DNA of 64,000 nucleotides from Anagrus nilaparvatae (lineage: Eukaryota > Arthropoda > Insecta > Hymenoptera > Mymaridae). Where the stretch lies: assembly GCA_022575985.1 (NCBI GenBank), contig JAKSXM010000247.1:1325501-1389500 (forward strand), given 5' to 3'. Position 1 is the first letter of the stretch. Each line of letters opens with the position of its first letter. The translations under genes and the position numbers were made by a program. Shown here one piece after another: positions 12,062-22,740 of the stretch. Below the pieces are notes generated by a model that saw only the letters and a list, made by a program, of their open reading frames with translations, was not told the origin of the DNA and searched no databases.

Positions 12062-12069
12062 ATTTTCGT

Positions 12070-12557
12070 CTCTTGCTAAGAAAACTAAATCTTTGGTCTA
12101 TTTTTACTTAAAAGTAGTAGATCTGATATTATATTAACACATTATTGCAGAGTTATCCATAATTTAAGCGTGAAGGCTAATAATTTTTAGAATTTTAAAA
12201 ACTGGCCAAAAATTTGTATTGAATTTGTTATGCCATATTCCTAATTTTCATTTTTTAAGTCATCAGGAAAATAGTTTTAACAATTTATTTTGTTTATATA
12301 ACTGGTTAAATGAATCTTTTGTGAAATGTGTATTATTTTCAAGTCGCTGAGCACGAATTTGCTATTTATTTTGTCCGATGACCTGATATATAACGATGTT
12401 AAATGTTATGCTAAATATTGTTTAAGCCATATTAATCAGATGAGTTTAAAAATAGAGGATTCGAATTTATTAGGGAGGATTAACGTGTATGATGTAACAA
12501 ATGACACTGCTAATGATTTTCATAAAAGGAAAGTAAAGGAAAGAAACCTAATTAATA
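12070..12557. other. Unassigned stretch left of the Tigger-like element
   Basis: An open frame runs from 12326 through the left end of the transposon at 12558, so it cannot be an intact gene. Its first ~75 codons show no domain I know, and 'cgctgagcacgaattt' near 12344 resembles the foldback family. No supported gene. Confidence 0.45.
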
Positions 12558-13372
12558 CAGGCATCCCTCGTTATCCGTGGGATACGTTCCTAAAAAGTAC
12601 CGCGGATAACAAAACCGCGGATAATAAGACCTTACTCTTATGGGAAAATAGGGGTTACGTTCGTAGAAGTTCAAATGGTATAAAAATTAATTTTTTTTTT
12701 TATAAAAATGATTTTAAGACTAAAAGTACGTAACTTTATTTCAAAAAATACAAAATTTCAATGAAATTAAGTTCAGGATTAATTTTTCTGATAAAAAAAG
12801 TCGTTCATCCGCGACTGTTTTGCTCGTCTTAAAACATCCTTATATAACTCTTCATAAATTTCTACTGCGTTTTCACAACTATGTTTATAACTCAAACTCC
12901 TTGTCATTATCGGATCATAATTCATTGCCAAATCAAAGGCAGTTTATAAGGAATTTATGATTTGTAAAATGGCTTTTCGTTGAGAGAAATATTTGGTTCG
13001 GTTACTGGTACTTTTTTCACCATTATCAATCAAATCTAAAATTTTGAGTTTATCCACGATATTCATGACGCTCCTTGCGCAAGATGGTGTTTTCCTTTAT
13101 TGAGGAGCCATTATAATTACGAAATACAATTTTATTTTATAAAATTGAAAATAAAAATGAAAAAAATATATGTAGGTTAGGAAAAAATGATAAATATTCT
13201 CGAAAATCTGAACATTGTCACACTGAAACAAAATACTTCTTGACGTTATTTTAAAATTAAAACCGCGGATAACAAGAATTTTCCCGCGTAAAACAAGGGA
13301 TTGGATATTTTGGTCCTACCGCGGATACGGTGAATCGCGGATAATAAAACCGCGGATAACGAGGGATCCCTG
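12558..13372 (-). mobile_element. Tigger/pogo-type DNA transposon, internally deleted (815 bp)
   Basis: Ends are CAGGCATCCCTCGTTATCC and its inverse, flanked by TA (12556-12557, 13373-13374). The CAGG start with 'CTCGTTATCCGCGG' is the classic pogo/Tigger terminal repeat. 'ccgcggataa' is repeated inside both ends. The minus strand keeps the start and the end of a transposase (see 12780-13066), with the catalytic middle deleted. Confidence 0.92.
12780..13066 (-). pseudogene. Remnant of a pogo/Tigger transposase: N-terminal HTH and C-terminal tail
   Basis: From an ATG at 13066 the minus strand reads 'MNIVDKLKILDLIDNGEK' and about 22 more residues to a stop near 12944. This fits the first helix of the CENP-B/pogo DNA-binding HTH. 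After the stop an open stretch contains 'ENAVEIYEELYKDVLRRA' and ends 'RMNDFF', like the short C-terminal tail of Tigger proteins. The DDE catalytic core, normally about 300 residues, is missing, so it cannot be active. It lies wholly within the element at 12558-13372. The family call rests on these two short matches plus the terminal repeats. Confidence 0.7.
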
Positions 13373-13374
13373 TA

Positions 13375-13612
13375 ATAATTTTCTTTCCATCTGAATCCTC
13401 CCTTAGCAGATCAAATGACAAAAAAAATTTTTTAATTTTTAAAAATTATTAAATTAATTCCTTAATTTATGTAAAATTTGCAATAATTTGTTAACAAAAA
13501 CTAATTTGCTACTTTTAGGGAGCCAAATGCGTTAGATCCACTTTAAGTGCCAGATACTGCATACTGGACTAATTTTATTGTCTTTTTTTAGAGTCATATT
13601 TAGAATCATACC
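13375..13612. other. Short AT-rich spacer
   Basis: No gene or structure seen. Confidence 0.4.
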
Positions 13613-13740
13613 CGGCCAGGCTGCTTTGTTTGAAATTTTTTTGTTTCTTGAATTTTCAAGCATTTGCTGACAAACTTGCTTGCAATTTTTCTTGAAAATT
13701 GCTTAAAATTTCAAACAATTCAAGCAATTCAGTCTGGCCG
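13613..13740. mobile_element. 128-bp hairpin element with CGGCCAG ends
   Basis: Starts CGGCCAGGCTG and ends CAGTCTGGCCG. The interior is built from 'cttgaa'/'ttcaag' words that fold on themselves. TA lies close to both ends, but the left end has two extra C, so the target duplication is not certain. A relative starts at 26515. Confidence 0.7.
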
Positions 13741-14073
13741 TATATATTAATTAAACAAATAAATTTTAATAGTATACGTGATATGACCCATATTCAAATA
13801 AGAAAATTTATAGAAATATCAAATAATAAATAAATTCAAAATAATATTATTTTGATTTATACAATCAAGTTATAGTTTTTATTTTCCTGATAAATATAGA
13901 AATGTAAAGTATAAATATTATGTTTACAAAGATTTTGAATAAATAAAATTCTCGGTCAGTATAAAATAAAACTCTAATAAAGCACATAGTTTGAAATCAA
14001 TTGAAATATAAGCAATGTTTTCAAGTTGTTAAAATAATAAATTACTAAGTATTTATAAAAAAATTATATAAAA
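13741..14073 (+). promoter_or_regulatory. 5' flank of the MATH-BTB gene
   Basis: Very AT-rich. 'tataaaataaaa' around 13960 is the best TATA-like candidate, about 110 bp before the ATG. In DNA this rich in A and T such a match is weak evidence. Confidence 0.3.
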
Positions 14074-15012
14074 ATGCAGAAAGGCATGTTTAACATCGGA
14101 GAGTTAGCAACTCTAAATAACAAAATAAAATTCAATAAAAGTAATCTGATATACGACATCCATTGTAAATGGGTTTTAAAAAAATTTCAGTACTCTTCAG
14201 ATTTAGATATTTTTTCCGATGTTTTTCCTGTTAATTCCAATTTATCATTCAAGTTTAATTTAAGTAGCAAAACCATCAGAATGAGATCAACTCGATCAAG
14301 CAAGGCTGGTATGAAAGGATTAAGATTAAGACTTGTTTTTTTGGAAAACGCAAATAGTATAGAAAGTTACGTATACAACGCATGTTTTTTAGATAATTTT
14401 TTAAATACAGATTTGAGTTCTGCAAATCGTCAGCTCATGTTTACAAAATCTTATGATAAAAGTTACCTTAAAATAGAAGCAGTCGATTTCACAGAACTAT
14501 TCAAACTAAATGCATTTCATGATGAAAAAACCGATAGTTTAATTATTATCTGCAATATTGGCTTAAAGCTAAAGAGTGATATCCAAGCATCAGCATCATC
14601 AAATAATATTAATGTGATAAGTGGAATACATGTTAAAAACTTAGAAACTAAAATTGAATTATTAAAAGATGAATTGATTAATGATTTAACAAATTCAATT
14701 GCAAAAAATAAAAAAGACATTGTATTTAAAATAGGTGCAGAAGAAATTAGTGCACATAAATATGTTCTATCTAGCAGAAGCTTGATTTTTAGTGATATGT
14801 TTAAAAATAATCAAAAAATTAGTGTAATAGAAATTAATGACATTAGTTCCGATATTTTTAAAATTGTTTTGGATTTTATTTATACGGCAAACATCGAAAA
14901 TATAAATAGTGACAATGTCACAAAAATATTTGAAACTGCCGAAAAATATCGTATTACTGGACTTAAAAATATTTGTGAAGATATTTTATTGAATTTAATT
15001 CATAAAAATTAA
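14074..15012 (+). CDS. MATH-BTB protein (SPOP-like), 312 aa, intronless
   Basis: Proteins of this architecture act as Cullin-3 E3 ligase adaptors: the MATH (TRAF-like) part binds substrates and the BTB/POZ part dimerises and binds Cul3. Residues ~15-165 look like a diverged MATH domain (starting with the 'CKWVLKKF' strand and ending around 'ICNIGLKL'). Residues ~210-312 are a clear BTB domain, with 'HKYVLSSRSLIFSDMF', 'IEINDISSDIFK', 'VLDFIYT' and 'AEKYRITGLKNICED' matching SPOP/TDPOZ proteins. The linker (residues ~185-210) could form a helix. The ~375-residue SPOP has a C-terminal BACK-like extension that is missing here, as in many lineage-expanded arthropod copies. The frame is intact, and AATAAA lies near 15114. 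The next gene downstream is the helicase start on the same strand. Confidence 0.9.
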   Translation: MQKGMFNIGELATLNNKIKFNKSNLIYDIHCKWVLKKFQYSSDLDIFSDVFPVNSNLSFKFNLSSKTIRMRSTRSSKAGMKGLRLRLVFLENANSIESYVYNACFLDNFLNTDLSSANRQLMFTKSYDKSYLKIEAVDFTELFKLNAFHDEKTDSLIIICNIGLKLKSDIQASASSNNINVISGIHVKNLETKIELLKDELINDLTNSIAKNKKDIVFKIGAEEISAHKYVLSSRSLIFSDMFKNNQKISVIEINDISSDIFKIVLDFIYTANIENINSDNVTKIFETAEKYRITGLKNICEDILLNLIHKN

Positions 15013-16434
15013 TTTATATTTTAAACAATTATTATATAAATCATTCAAGCTATGAAAATAATGTAAGAAAATGTAAAATTTAATTTTTATAGTACTTATA
15101 TTTTTTCACTTTATAATAAAGCAAGTGTTATTATTTGTTTATTTTTACCTATATAAATAAATTTAATTAATTATTGTTGATAAATATTTTTGTAAATTGA
15201 AATTTTTACTATAATACAAATGTTAGAATATTAATTTAAATATTTATATCATTTATAAAAAATCTGTAAATTTGATAAATAAAGGTTTCTTTTTGTGTAA
15301 TTTTATTAATTTGTATGTCATTATTATTTATTTAAAAATAATTTTGCATTTTTAAAATCAAACTCTATTTGTACCCAAATTCCATTAATTTTTTTAATAT
15401 ATTATATATGTTGGCTTTTTTATTTTTAATGTAAAAATAAATATCAACTTTATTTTAAGCATCATTTATTATATATTTAAAAGTTAAAAAATTGCGCTGA
15501 AACAGCGCTGTAGTCTTTATTCTACAGTATACCAACTTAAAACTTTAATCCGGCTTAAAATCGCGCCAAACAACCGACCCACGTGGTTTGTATAATCATA
15601 ACAAAAGCAAGATATTATCAGATATTATGAAAAGTATAAGACAAATGACTCATGAGGGTGAAAAGGAATAAAACTTATTTAGTTGTTTTGTAAATCTTTA
15701 ATTTTTGAAGAATATTTGTTTGTCCAAATCAATAAAATAAAATATTATTGTTGACATAATATCTACGACGTAATATAAAAATAATACATTCATTGAAACT
15801 CAGTGTTTTATTTTGTATAAAAGAACATGTAGTTGTTGCGTTTACAGAAAAAGGCATGTTCAAACAAGTAGCAATAAATGATTTTATTTTATTGTTTAAT
15901 TGTAATTTTTTCACTTTTGGGATCCATTTTGTTTCACGAATTTAAAAAGCGGATTGAATTTCCGTAAGTATAACTTTATTAAATTAGGTTAAAAATTTTT
16001 ACAAATTAAATAATAATTGCATGTCGTTTATTTAAGTTTTCATATTTATATTTGTCAGCTTCAAGCAATTATTAATAATGTATAAACAATAAATTTTCAA
16101 GTTATATTAAATTTTGTCTGTAAAAATATAATTAACTTAAAAAATAGTTATTATTACCACAAATATTTCATTATTATTCTTGTTTGTTGTATAATTGAAT
16201 TAATTAGTTTGCATTTTAATTTATTAAGAATTTACTTAAAATTGAATTCTAATTGAATAAGGTTATAATATTAAATCATTACAAAATTGAATTCAAATTT
16301 CTCATCACTAAAGAATATATTATTTATTTATTAATTTTTAAGCATGTATTATTTTCATTCACATTTCAAGTAAATAATTTAATCAATTATTTAACAGGCA
16401 TTTTAGCCCAGCCAAGGTTAACAAAAATCAGAAA
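15013..16434 (+). other. Intergenic region between the MATH-BTB gene and the helicase
   Basis: AATAAA-like signals near 15114 and 15278 could end the MATH-BTB transcript. A GC-richer patch at 15495-15600 (with 'gcgctgaaacagcgctg', 'aatcgcgcc' and 'cccacgtgg') is a promoter candidate. 'atttccgtaagtat' at 15959 looks like a 5' splice donor of a noncoding first exon, and acceptor-like 'acag' occurs near 16398, before the ATG at 16435 (inference). Confidence 0.4.
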
Positions 16435-16905
16435 ATGTTTAATAATAATTTTAAACCACCAAGTTTATTTACTTATAAGCGTTCATCAGATGAAATTAAT
16501 TCAGAAGAGAATCCAGAATCTAAGCGTTATAAGTCAGAGCCATCAAATCCGAATGTAAATTCAAATCAACCAGAACAGCAAAATACGAACAATCATGTTA
16601 CAAAGCAGATTAATGGCATTTCTGTTCAGTTTCCAGTTACTCCTTATCCAAGTCAAATAGCAGTAATGAATGCGGTAAGTCATTTTTTAAAAGGATCAAC
16701 TAAATTTGATATCAACGATGTTTGATCATAGAATGGATATCGTTGCATACTTTTATTCATATATAAATAAATGTTTTGTTTAATTTTTTACAGATAATGA
16801 AAGGATGTACTAAAGCAGAACATTGCCTAATTGAGAGTCCTACTGGAAGTGGTAAAACATTGGCGTTATTATGTGCTGCTCTTGCTTGGCAAACAGATTA
16901 TCAGA
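16435..16905 (+). CDS. BRIP1: FANCJ/BRIP1-like DNA helicase, first two coding exons (partial)
   Basis: FANCJ is a superfamily-2 Fe-S helicase of the XPD/DEAD_2 group that unwinds interstrand-crosslink and G-quadruplex DNA in the nucleus. Exon 1 (16435-16674) encodes 80 residues: a polar N-terminal stretch with a basic 'KRYK' segment, then '[19 protein letters not shown]', the Q-motif region. A 119-bp intron (GT at 16675, 'tttttacag' before 16794) is removed in phase 0. Exon 2 (16794-16905) begins '[16 protein letters not shown]' and carries the Walker A motif 'SPTGSGKT', then '[11 protein letters not shown]', which matches FANCJ closely. A donor 'gtaagt' follows at 16906. The Fe-S cysteines, DEAH box and later motifs were not found in the remaining 47 kb. 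The ~40-residue extension before the Q motif is longer than in vertebrates. Either a very long intron or a broken gene is possible. Confidence 0.85.
16675..16793 (+). other. Intron 1 of the FANCJ-like gene
   Basis: Begins 'gtaagtcatttt' and ends 'taattttttacag'. Removing it joins 'QIAVMNA' to 'IMKGC' in frame, giving the conserved FANCJ sequence across the junction. Confidence 0.9.
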
Positions 16906-17470
16906 GTAAGTGTAAAAAAATTTTAAATTATTTACTTTCTTATCTATTTATGATTTGAAAAAATGTTTACCAGTGTTAATAAAATAATTTCATGCATAGT
17001 TTAGGGTAATTATCAAAATTGGTGAATTATGTTCTATATTTCTAGCAATTTACTGATACTAATAATAAAAATTAATAGTATTTTTTTCATGGTTTTAAAA
17101 TTCTTTATGGAATCTTATTGCAATTACTTTATATAATTGATTTTAAAATTAGACCTCTGACATCAAGATAAAAAAAATATAAGCTTATTCTTAATTTACG
17201 ATTGCAAAAATGATCGGATACATAGTTTAACTATTATAAAAGGTTTAGAATAAATTGATCGACTATTTTTATTGAACTTATAGTTAAATACTATAAAATA
17301 AAATAAGTTGAAATTTAAGCAATCGAATAAAATCATTTAAAAAATTTTGTTAAATTAAAGTACAGTTTTTTAACTATTTAAAAAAAATTTAGGGGAAATA
17401 TTTTTTTATAAATTTATTATCAAATATCAATTTTTTCATAAATAAAATATAACACATATTATATTGATAA
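16906..17470 (+). other. Start of intron 2 of the FANCJ-like gene
   Basis: Starts with 'gtaagtg'. No exon with helicase motifs was found after it; the stretch is plain AT-rich DNA. Confidence 0.5.
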
Positions 17471-17485
17471 AATATAGATAAAGTA

Positions 17486-17981
17486 ATAAATCTTCAAATT
17501 TTTATCGTTCCTTACTTAAAATTTAATATTTCTTTAGGATATTATTGATCAATAATGGAACCAAATTTTTTGTTATTAATAAATATTTAGTAAAAAAATA
17601 ATAAAATATAAATAAATATATTTAGTAAAAAAATGTTAAATGAATTAAATTTAATAATCACACACAAAAAGAAAGTAAAATTAAAAACAAATATTAAAAA
17701 ATATTTAATGAATTTATGGTTAAAAAAAGTTAAAAGTTTATGTAAATGTTATTATGTTAAGGATTTGTTAATTTGAGGTTATGTTTTAAAAAATAAAATT
17801 TTTTTGGTAAGGTTTATATTAATAATAATATTTATGATAGATTTTTAATTTTTAAAAAAATTTTTTTTGTAGAATCTTGATAAGGATTACTTAATGTAAT
17901 CGAAACGTTGATACAATAAAAATTGTTTTTTATTAATAACAAAAAATTTGGTTCCATTATTGATCAATAATATCCTAAAGA
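17486..17981 (+). mobile_element. Penelope-tailed insertion with 15-bp target duplication
   Basis: AATATAGATAAAGTA occurs at 17471-17485 and again at 17982-17996, a 15-bp direct duplication. Inside, a perfect 56-bp inverted repeat (17526-17581 and 17931-17986, starting ATATTTCTTTAGGATATT) overlaps the right duplication by a few bases. Before the right repeat, 'cttgataaggattac' and 'cgaaacgttgatacaataaa' (17876-17920) resemble the 3' tails of Penelope-like elements and some LINEs. It lies within the putative helicase intron and has no coding capacity. Confidence 0.7.
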
Positions 17982-17996
17982 AATATAGATAAAGTA

Positions 17997-20980
17997 CTTT
18001 TCGCTATTTCTTTTAAATTATAAAATAAGAACCATGGGTCAGAAGAAATAGGTACAAATGTCTTATTCAAATCAAAGCACAAAATAATGCATAATGCTAC
18101 AGATTTGAGACCCAGTTTTTTATTTTGAGACCTTGTTCAAGTTTCAAAACTCTTGAATACCTCTTTTTTTTTTATTGATAACCAAACTAATTTAACAAAA
18201 CTACCTATTGCATTTGGTATATTAGCAGTTGTACTAAAATTTGAAATCATGGTTAAAAAAAGTTTCTGTAAAGTACTGCATTAAGAATATATTTTTGACT
18301 TTAAATTTTTGGCAAAGTAGTCTTGTGATCGATTATGGTACCAAATACATATTTAGCTTTTTCAGATAAAATATTTAAATTGAACAGTGCGCTATAATTT
18401 TTGACTTATTTTTTTTTTTAAACTTGCAACTATTATCTAAAAGAGAAAAGAAATAAAAAAAAGAAAACATTTAAAAATTTAAAAATAATTCATTTTTGAT
18501 TTGTTTATAATTTTATGAAAGTTATAAATATATTTATTAAAGTTTTTATTTTTAAATAAAAGTATGGGAAATAAATTTTTTATTTTTTATTCAAAGAAGG
18601 AATTGATAAAATTCCATATGAAAATTTTATAATTAGGTACCTATATTTTTAAAAATTACAAAAATTTAAGAAATTCAAGTAAGCATATAAAATTGTAACA
18701 TTTATATAATCTCTTGGTTTATTAACGAATTTGTTATCTTCAAAAAGCTTGATTATCAATAGGTTTTTTTTTCTTTGGGCGGCAGACCACCTGGCGTAAA
18801 ACTTTAGCAATTTACACTAAATTTCAAGTTTATCCTACACTTTAATCGAAAAACAGTCTGATGCATATTTTGCTGGTACTTTCAGAAAACGACTTTTATA
18901 ATGTTCCTTTCAGTAGTTGCCGATAAGGATTTGCGACTGTAGGATATTACATATATGTATATTAAACTAAAATCGATAATTCACAAGTATTTTGTTCTTA
19001 TTCTAAATTTTTCTCTAAGAGTAAAAAAACTGCTTAATCATATTAACTGGAATATAATTTTTATTTTATAAAAATCAATTTTTATAAAATTTGCCCAAAA
19101 ACAAAATTATAGGCAAAATTTTATGCAAAAAAAAAAAAAAAAAAAATTAAGAAATGAAAATAAAATAAAAATTACTTATTAAAATTACGAGGGAAGTCTG
19201 TTATGAAAAACTGTCAATTGTATATTACAATCTCATAATCAGAAAATAAAGAGCGATTTGTAGATGTTAGTTTATCATCCTCGGTTTCAGCTTGGATTTG
19301 CGAGTGGATTTGATGGGGCCTTTTTTTGTCTAGGGTTTTATGCGATTTTTTTTGTCAGTTGACAAGAAACCTTTTGAATCTAAGATATTAGAAAATAAAA
19401 ATTTACAGATTATCTATATTATCTATTATCTATATTATAAAACATTTATATGTAATTGCCATAATTATGTATTAGCAAATATTAGCCGGTTATTTACTTT
19501 AAAAATCTATATGACTTTTAAAAGAACAACTGTTTTCTATAAAAAGTTTCCCTCATAATTTAAATGTTCAATAATTTTTATTTTTTTGAACACAAAGTCT
19601 TGTAAAATTTTTCATTTTTTGTATTTTTGTAAAAATATTTTCTTTGCAATAAGAATAATTATTTTGAGTGTAATAATATCTGATTTATTAAAATGTAGTA
19701 CTAGTTGATTTTAAGCAGGTATCTGTTATTAAACAATTGAGCTTAAATGCATCGAAATAAACTTTAAATAATTAAGGTAAGTGAAAACGTCATTACTGTT
19801 TTATAAATAAATATTTTTTTTGTTTTAAAAATTTAATAATTATAAGAAAATAAAGTAAGTAATAATTTGATGTCGTATGTACAACTGAACGATGTCAAAG
19901 AATTGTCATTTAGCTAATAATTATGTGTCTTTCGCTAACACGCTATCGTTATTCGTCCCTTTTTTTTCAGTAAGCTGCTCTTTCATTTTCTTTACAGTTT
20001 ATATAGTTTTATATAATTTATACTTTAAAGCCATGACAATTCAGCACGTGCTTTTTGTCACCCCCTTACGTGTCTTCATGCTTATTATAAAATAATATAG
20101 GAAATTCTTAGTAGGTATTATAATAGACATATAAAACTTCTTCCCTCGTCTCTGCGGTAATTTTAGATTTGAAAAAAAACGCCATATTTATATAAAATTT
20201 ATTACAAACTTTTTCATTTTATTTTTCTGCGGTAAAAAAAGTTTAATCGATAATAATTTTTTTTTACTTTTCAAGATATAAGTTCTTAAATTGATGGATA
20301 CAAAACTTATATTTAAAAATTGATAAAGTTGTTTTAGATCATATTTAAAAAATTTGAAATTTTATGCAGATAAAATATTTTTAAAATTTGTACGAGTTAT
20401 TAAAATCGATGTTACAAAAATATACAGATGTTAAAGTATAAAGAACTTTACAGTTTTTTTTTGCAAATTAAGAATTAAAACTTTTACATTATAGAATATA
20501 ATTTGGATATTTCTAAAGCAAAAATTTTCTTTAAAAAGTTTATTGCGTCAAATAAGCAGAGTTTGGGAAATATGACAGTTAAGGATACTTTTTGCATATT
20601 CGTACCCGATTTTTTCATAATTCTGGGTTGCCACTCGCTCTGAAAAACTGGAAAGTCAGGGATTTTAATTTTGTCTAGAATTTCAGGGATTTTTATAATT
20701 ACCTGGAAAAAGATTAATTAAATAATACTAGAAATTTTTTGTTCTTAAATAATAGATGTTTTTAGGAATTTATTATGATATAATATTTCATTCATTTCCA
20801 CGAAGATGAGGACTGGCCGATTTTGAACTTTTTATCATAAAAAATAATTAATTACTTAAATCTAAAAAAAGGATTCAAAAATTGACATTATTCTCCCATT
20901 TTATATAATCTAAAATTGTCAAAAAGAACACATATAAAACGCGAAAAGTTTTGGTTTTCTTGAAATTTTGTCGGTGCCTA
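17997..20980. other. AT-rich stretch, no gene seen
   Basis: No helicase exon or other domain found. A poly-A run lies at 19126-19147. 'actggaaagtcagggatt' near 20649 followed by 'acctggaaaaa' near 20700 resembles a short degenerate dispersed repeat. Frames at 19340-19558 and 19892-20095 are AT-driven and without domains. Confidence 0.4.
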
Positions 20981-21109
20981 CACGGAAAAAAATTCTAAGT
21001 TGTATTGACAAATAAATTTGTTGAAATATGCCAACAAAGTATTTGTTGAATTGTCATAGTTACTTAGTTGATTCAAACAGAGTGAAAATTTTGTTTAAAA
21101 AAAATTATT

Positions 21110-21245
21110 TTTTTATTATTTTTTTTTTTTTTTTTTTTTTTTTTTTCTATTGATTATTTATTTTTGATAATTATTTTTTTTATATTTATTTAGGGTATTT
21201 TTTTTTTTTTTTTTTTTTATTAATAATTTTTTTTTTTTTTAATTA
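21110..21245. repeat. Poly-T / T-rich low-complexity tract
   Basis: Several runs of 15 or more T separated by 'attattt' and 'tatttatttaggg'. Confidence 0.95.
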
Positions 21246-21324
21246 TTTTTTTTATATTTATTTATGCATACTTATATATTTATTAATTTAAAATCTGTTA
21301 AAAAAAACCGAAGAAAAATTTTGA

Positions 21325-21400
21325 CTGCTACTGGGATCGAACTGAGTCCGCCGGCTTCCGAGACTGCGTGATTATCCATTCTGCTAACAGGACAGTTGTA
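21325..21400 (-). pseudogene. tRNA-like sequence (degenerate)
   Basis: Read on the minus strand, 'TTAGCAGAATGGATAA' resembles a pol III A box with D arm, and 'AGTTCGATCCC' resembles a B box with T loop, at about tRNA spacing. The acceptor and T stems do not pair well, so this is not an intact tRNA. A SINE head or captured tRNA fragment inside the surrounding terminal-repeat element are both possible. Confidence 0.45.
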
Positions 21401-22030
21401 TTTAATAAAAAAATTTTAAGTACTATATGTTACAGATAATAATTTTCGAAATTATATGCAGAGTAAATTATGCATACCCAGCGAAATGCATATTATTTAA
21501 AAATAATAGTTAAAACTATCATAAATAATTTTTAGGAAATTCCATTTCTTTATTATAATAATAATGAATAATAATATAAACAAAAGCGCGCTGCTGAAGA
21601 ACAGGTTTCGACTTGTCGCCGGCCGCGGTGTTAAATACATAAAAGGATAGAAAGAGAAAGAATGAATAAATGTTTTAATATAAAAGAAAAAGCATTGATC
21701 TAGCTATTAAAATTAATCATATTAATGTTGTAGGTTGTTGGTTTATCTAACACTATGTTGATTCAACAAAGATTTAAGTGGTTAACTTAACGATTTTAAT
21801 TTTGCTTGAATCAACAAAGTATTTGTTGGTCTAATGTTTTTATTTGACAATTCAACGTTTAATCTTTCCATTCAACAAACTTACAATACTAATCATATTT
21901 CAGTAACGTAATACGTTTAGTTTGTCTTATATTTTTTTTACGTGTATGGCTCAAATTTGTTACAACTGGGCTCATTTTGAAGGTCTTTGATAGGCAAAAA
22001 ACATATGAATTTAACCGAGAGGTAATTTTT

Positions 22031-22077
22031 AGGCACGATCACCCTATGTATGCAATACATAGATGAAATCGTGCCTT
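22031..22077. repeat. Nested hairpin with AGGCACGAT arms
   Basis: AGGCACGAT (22031) pairs with ATCGTGCCT (22069-22077). Inside, TATGTAT pairs with ATACATA. A further inverted copy of the outer arm, GTGATCGTGCCT, occurs at 23966-23977, so the hairpin may be one end of a ~1.95-kb element. Confidence 0.6.
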
Positions 22078-22241
22078 ATAAGTTTGTCAGGTCAAAAAAC
22101 GGAAAAGTTTCTAAATTGTCTAATTCGTGGAGAAATTTGGTCCCCAGGTCATTCCGATGCCTCTAAATGCTTATATTGCCTTGGTGTGTGTAGGGATGTA
22201 TGTTCGAGAAAGTGTATCCTCAAGATCTCAGAACCTACTCC

Positions 22242-22740
22242 ATGAATCAAAAATCCCTTAGACCACATTTTTTGAAACCAGATCTAGTTGCAGGGTTTTC
22301 AATTTCAAGCGATTTCATCAAGTCCTTGCAGAGAAATGTCCAAAAAACTGGTTTAAAATACCTAAAAATGAATTAAAAATAGTAGATTTTTGGAACAACT
22401 CGATGAATAAAAAATCCCTTAGACCAAATTTTTTAAAATCAGATCTAGTTTCATGGTTTCCAATTTCAAGTGATTTCATCGAGTCCTTGCAGAGAAATGT
22501 CCAAAAAACTGATTTCCGTTACCTAAAAATGAACTAAAAATAGTAAACTTCTGGAACAACTCGATGAATAAAAAATCCCTTAGACCAAATTTTTTTAAAT
22601 CAGATCTAGTTTCATGGATTTCAATTTCAAGTGATTTCATCAAGTCCTTGCAGATAAATGTCCAAAAAACTGATTTCCGATAATACCTAAAAATTAACTA
22701 AAATTAGTAATTTTCTAGAACAACTCGTTGAATAAAAAAG
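22242..22740 (+). repeat. Minisatellite, 161-164-bp unit, three copies plus a partial
   Basis: Units start at 22242, 22403, 22564 and 22728 with 'atgaataaaaaatccctta', followed by 'gatctagtttcatgg', 'agtccttgcag' and 'atgtccaaaaaactg'. Copies differ at only a modest number of positions. Noncoding. Confidence 0.92.

Larger units (their letters stand above)
20981..21944. mobile_element. Non-autonomous element with CACG(G/T)AAAAAA ends, 964 bp
   Basis: The left end is TACACGGAAAAAAAT and the right end reads, inverted, TACACGTAAAAAAAAT. Subterminal words 'caacaaagtatttgttg' occur near both ends (21031, 21811), adding symmetry. The left part holds long T runs (21110-21245). The middle holds a tRNA-like stretch on the minus strand. 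No transposase is encoded and no certain target duplication is seen. The terminal motif resembles those of the elements at 53452 and 58847. Confidence 0.6.

Noticed and set aside
12326..12733. A 135-codon frame
   Set aside because: It runs across the left end of the Tigger-like element; no domain is seen before the junction.
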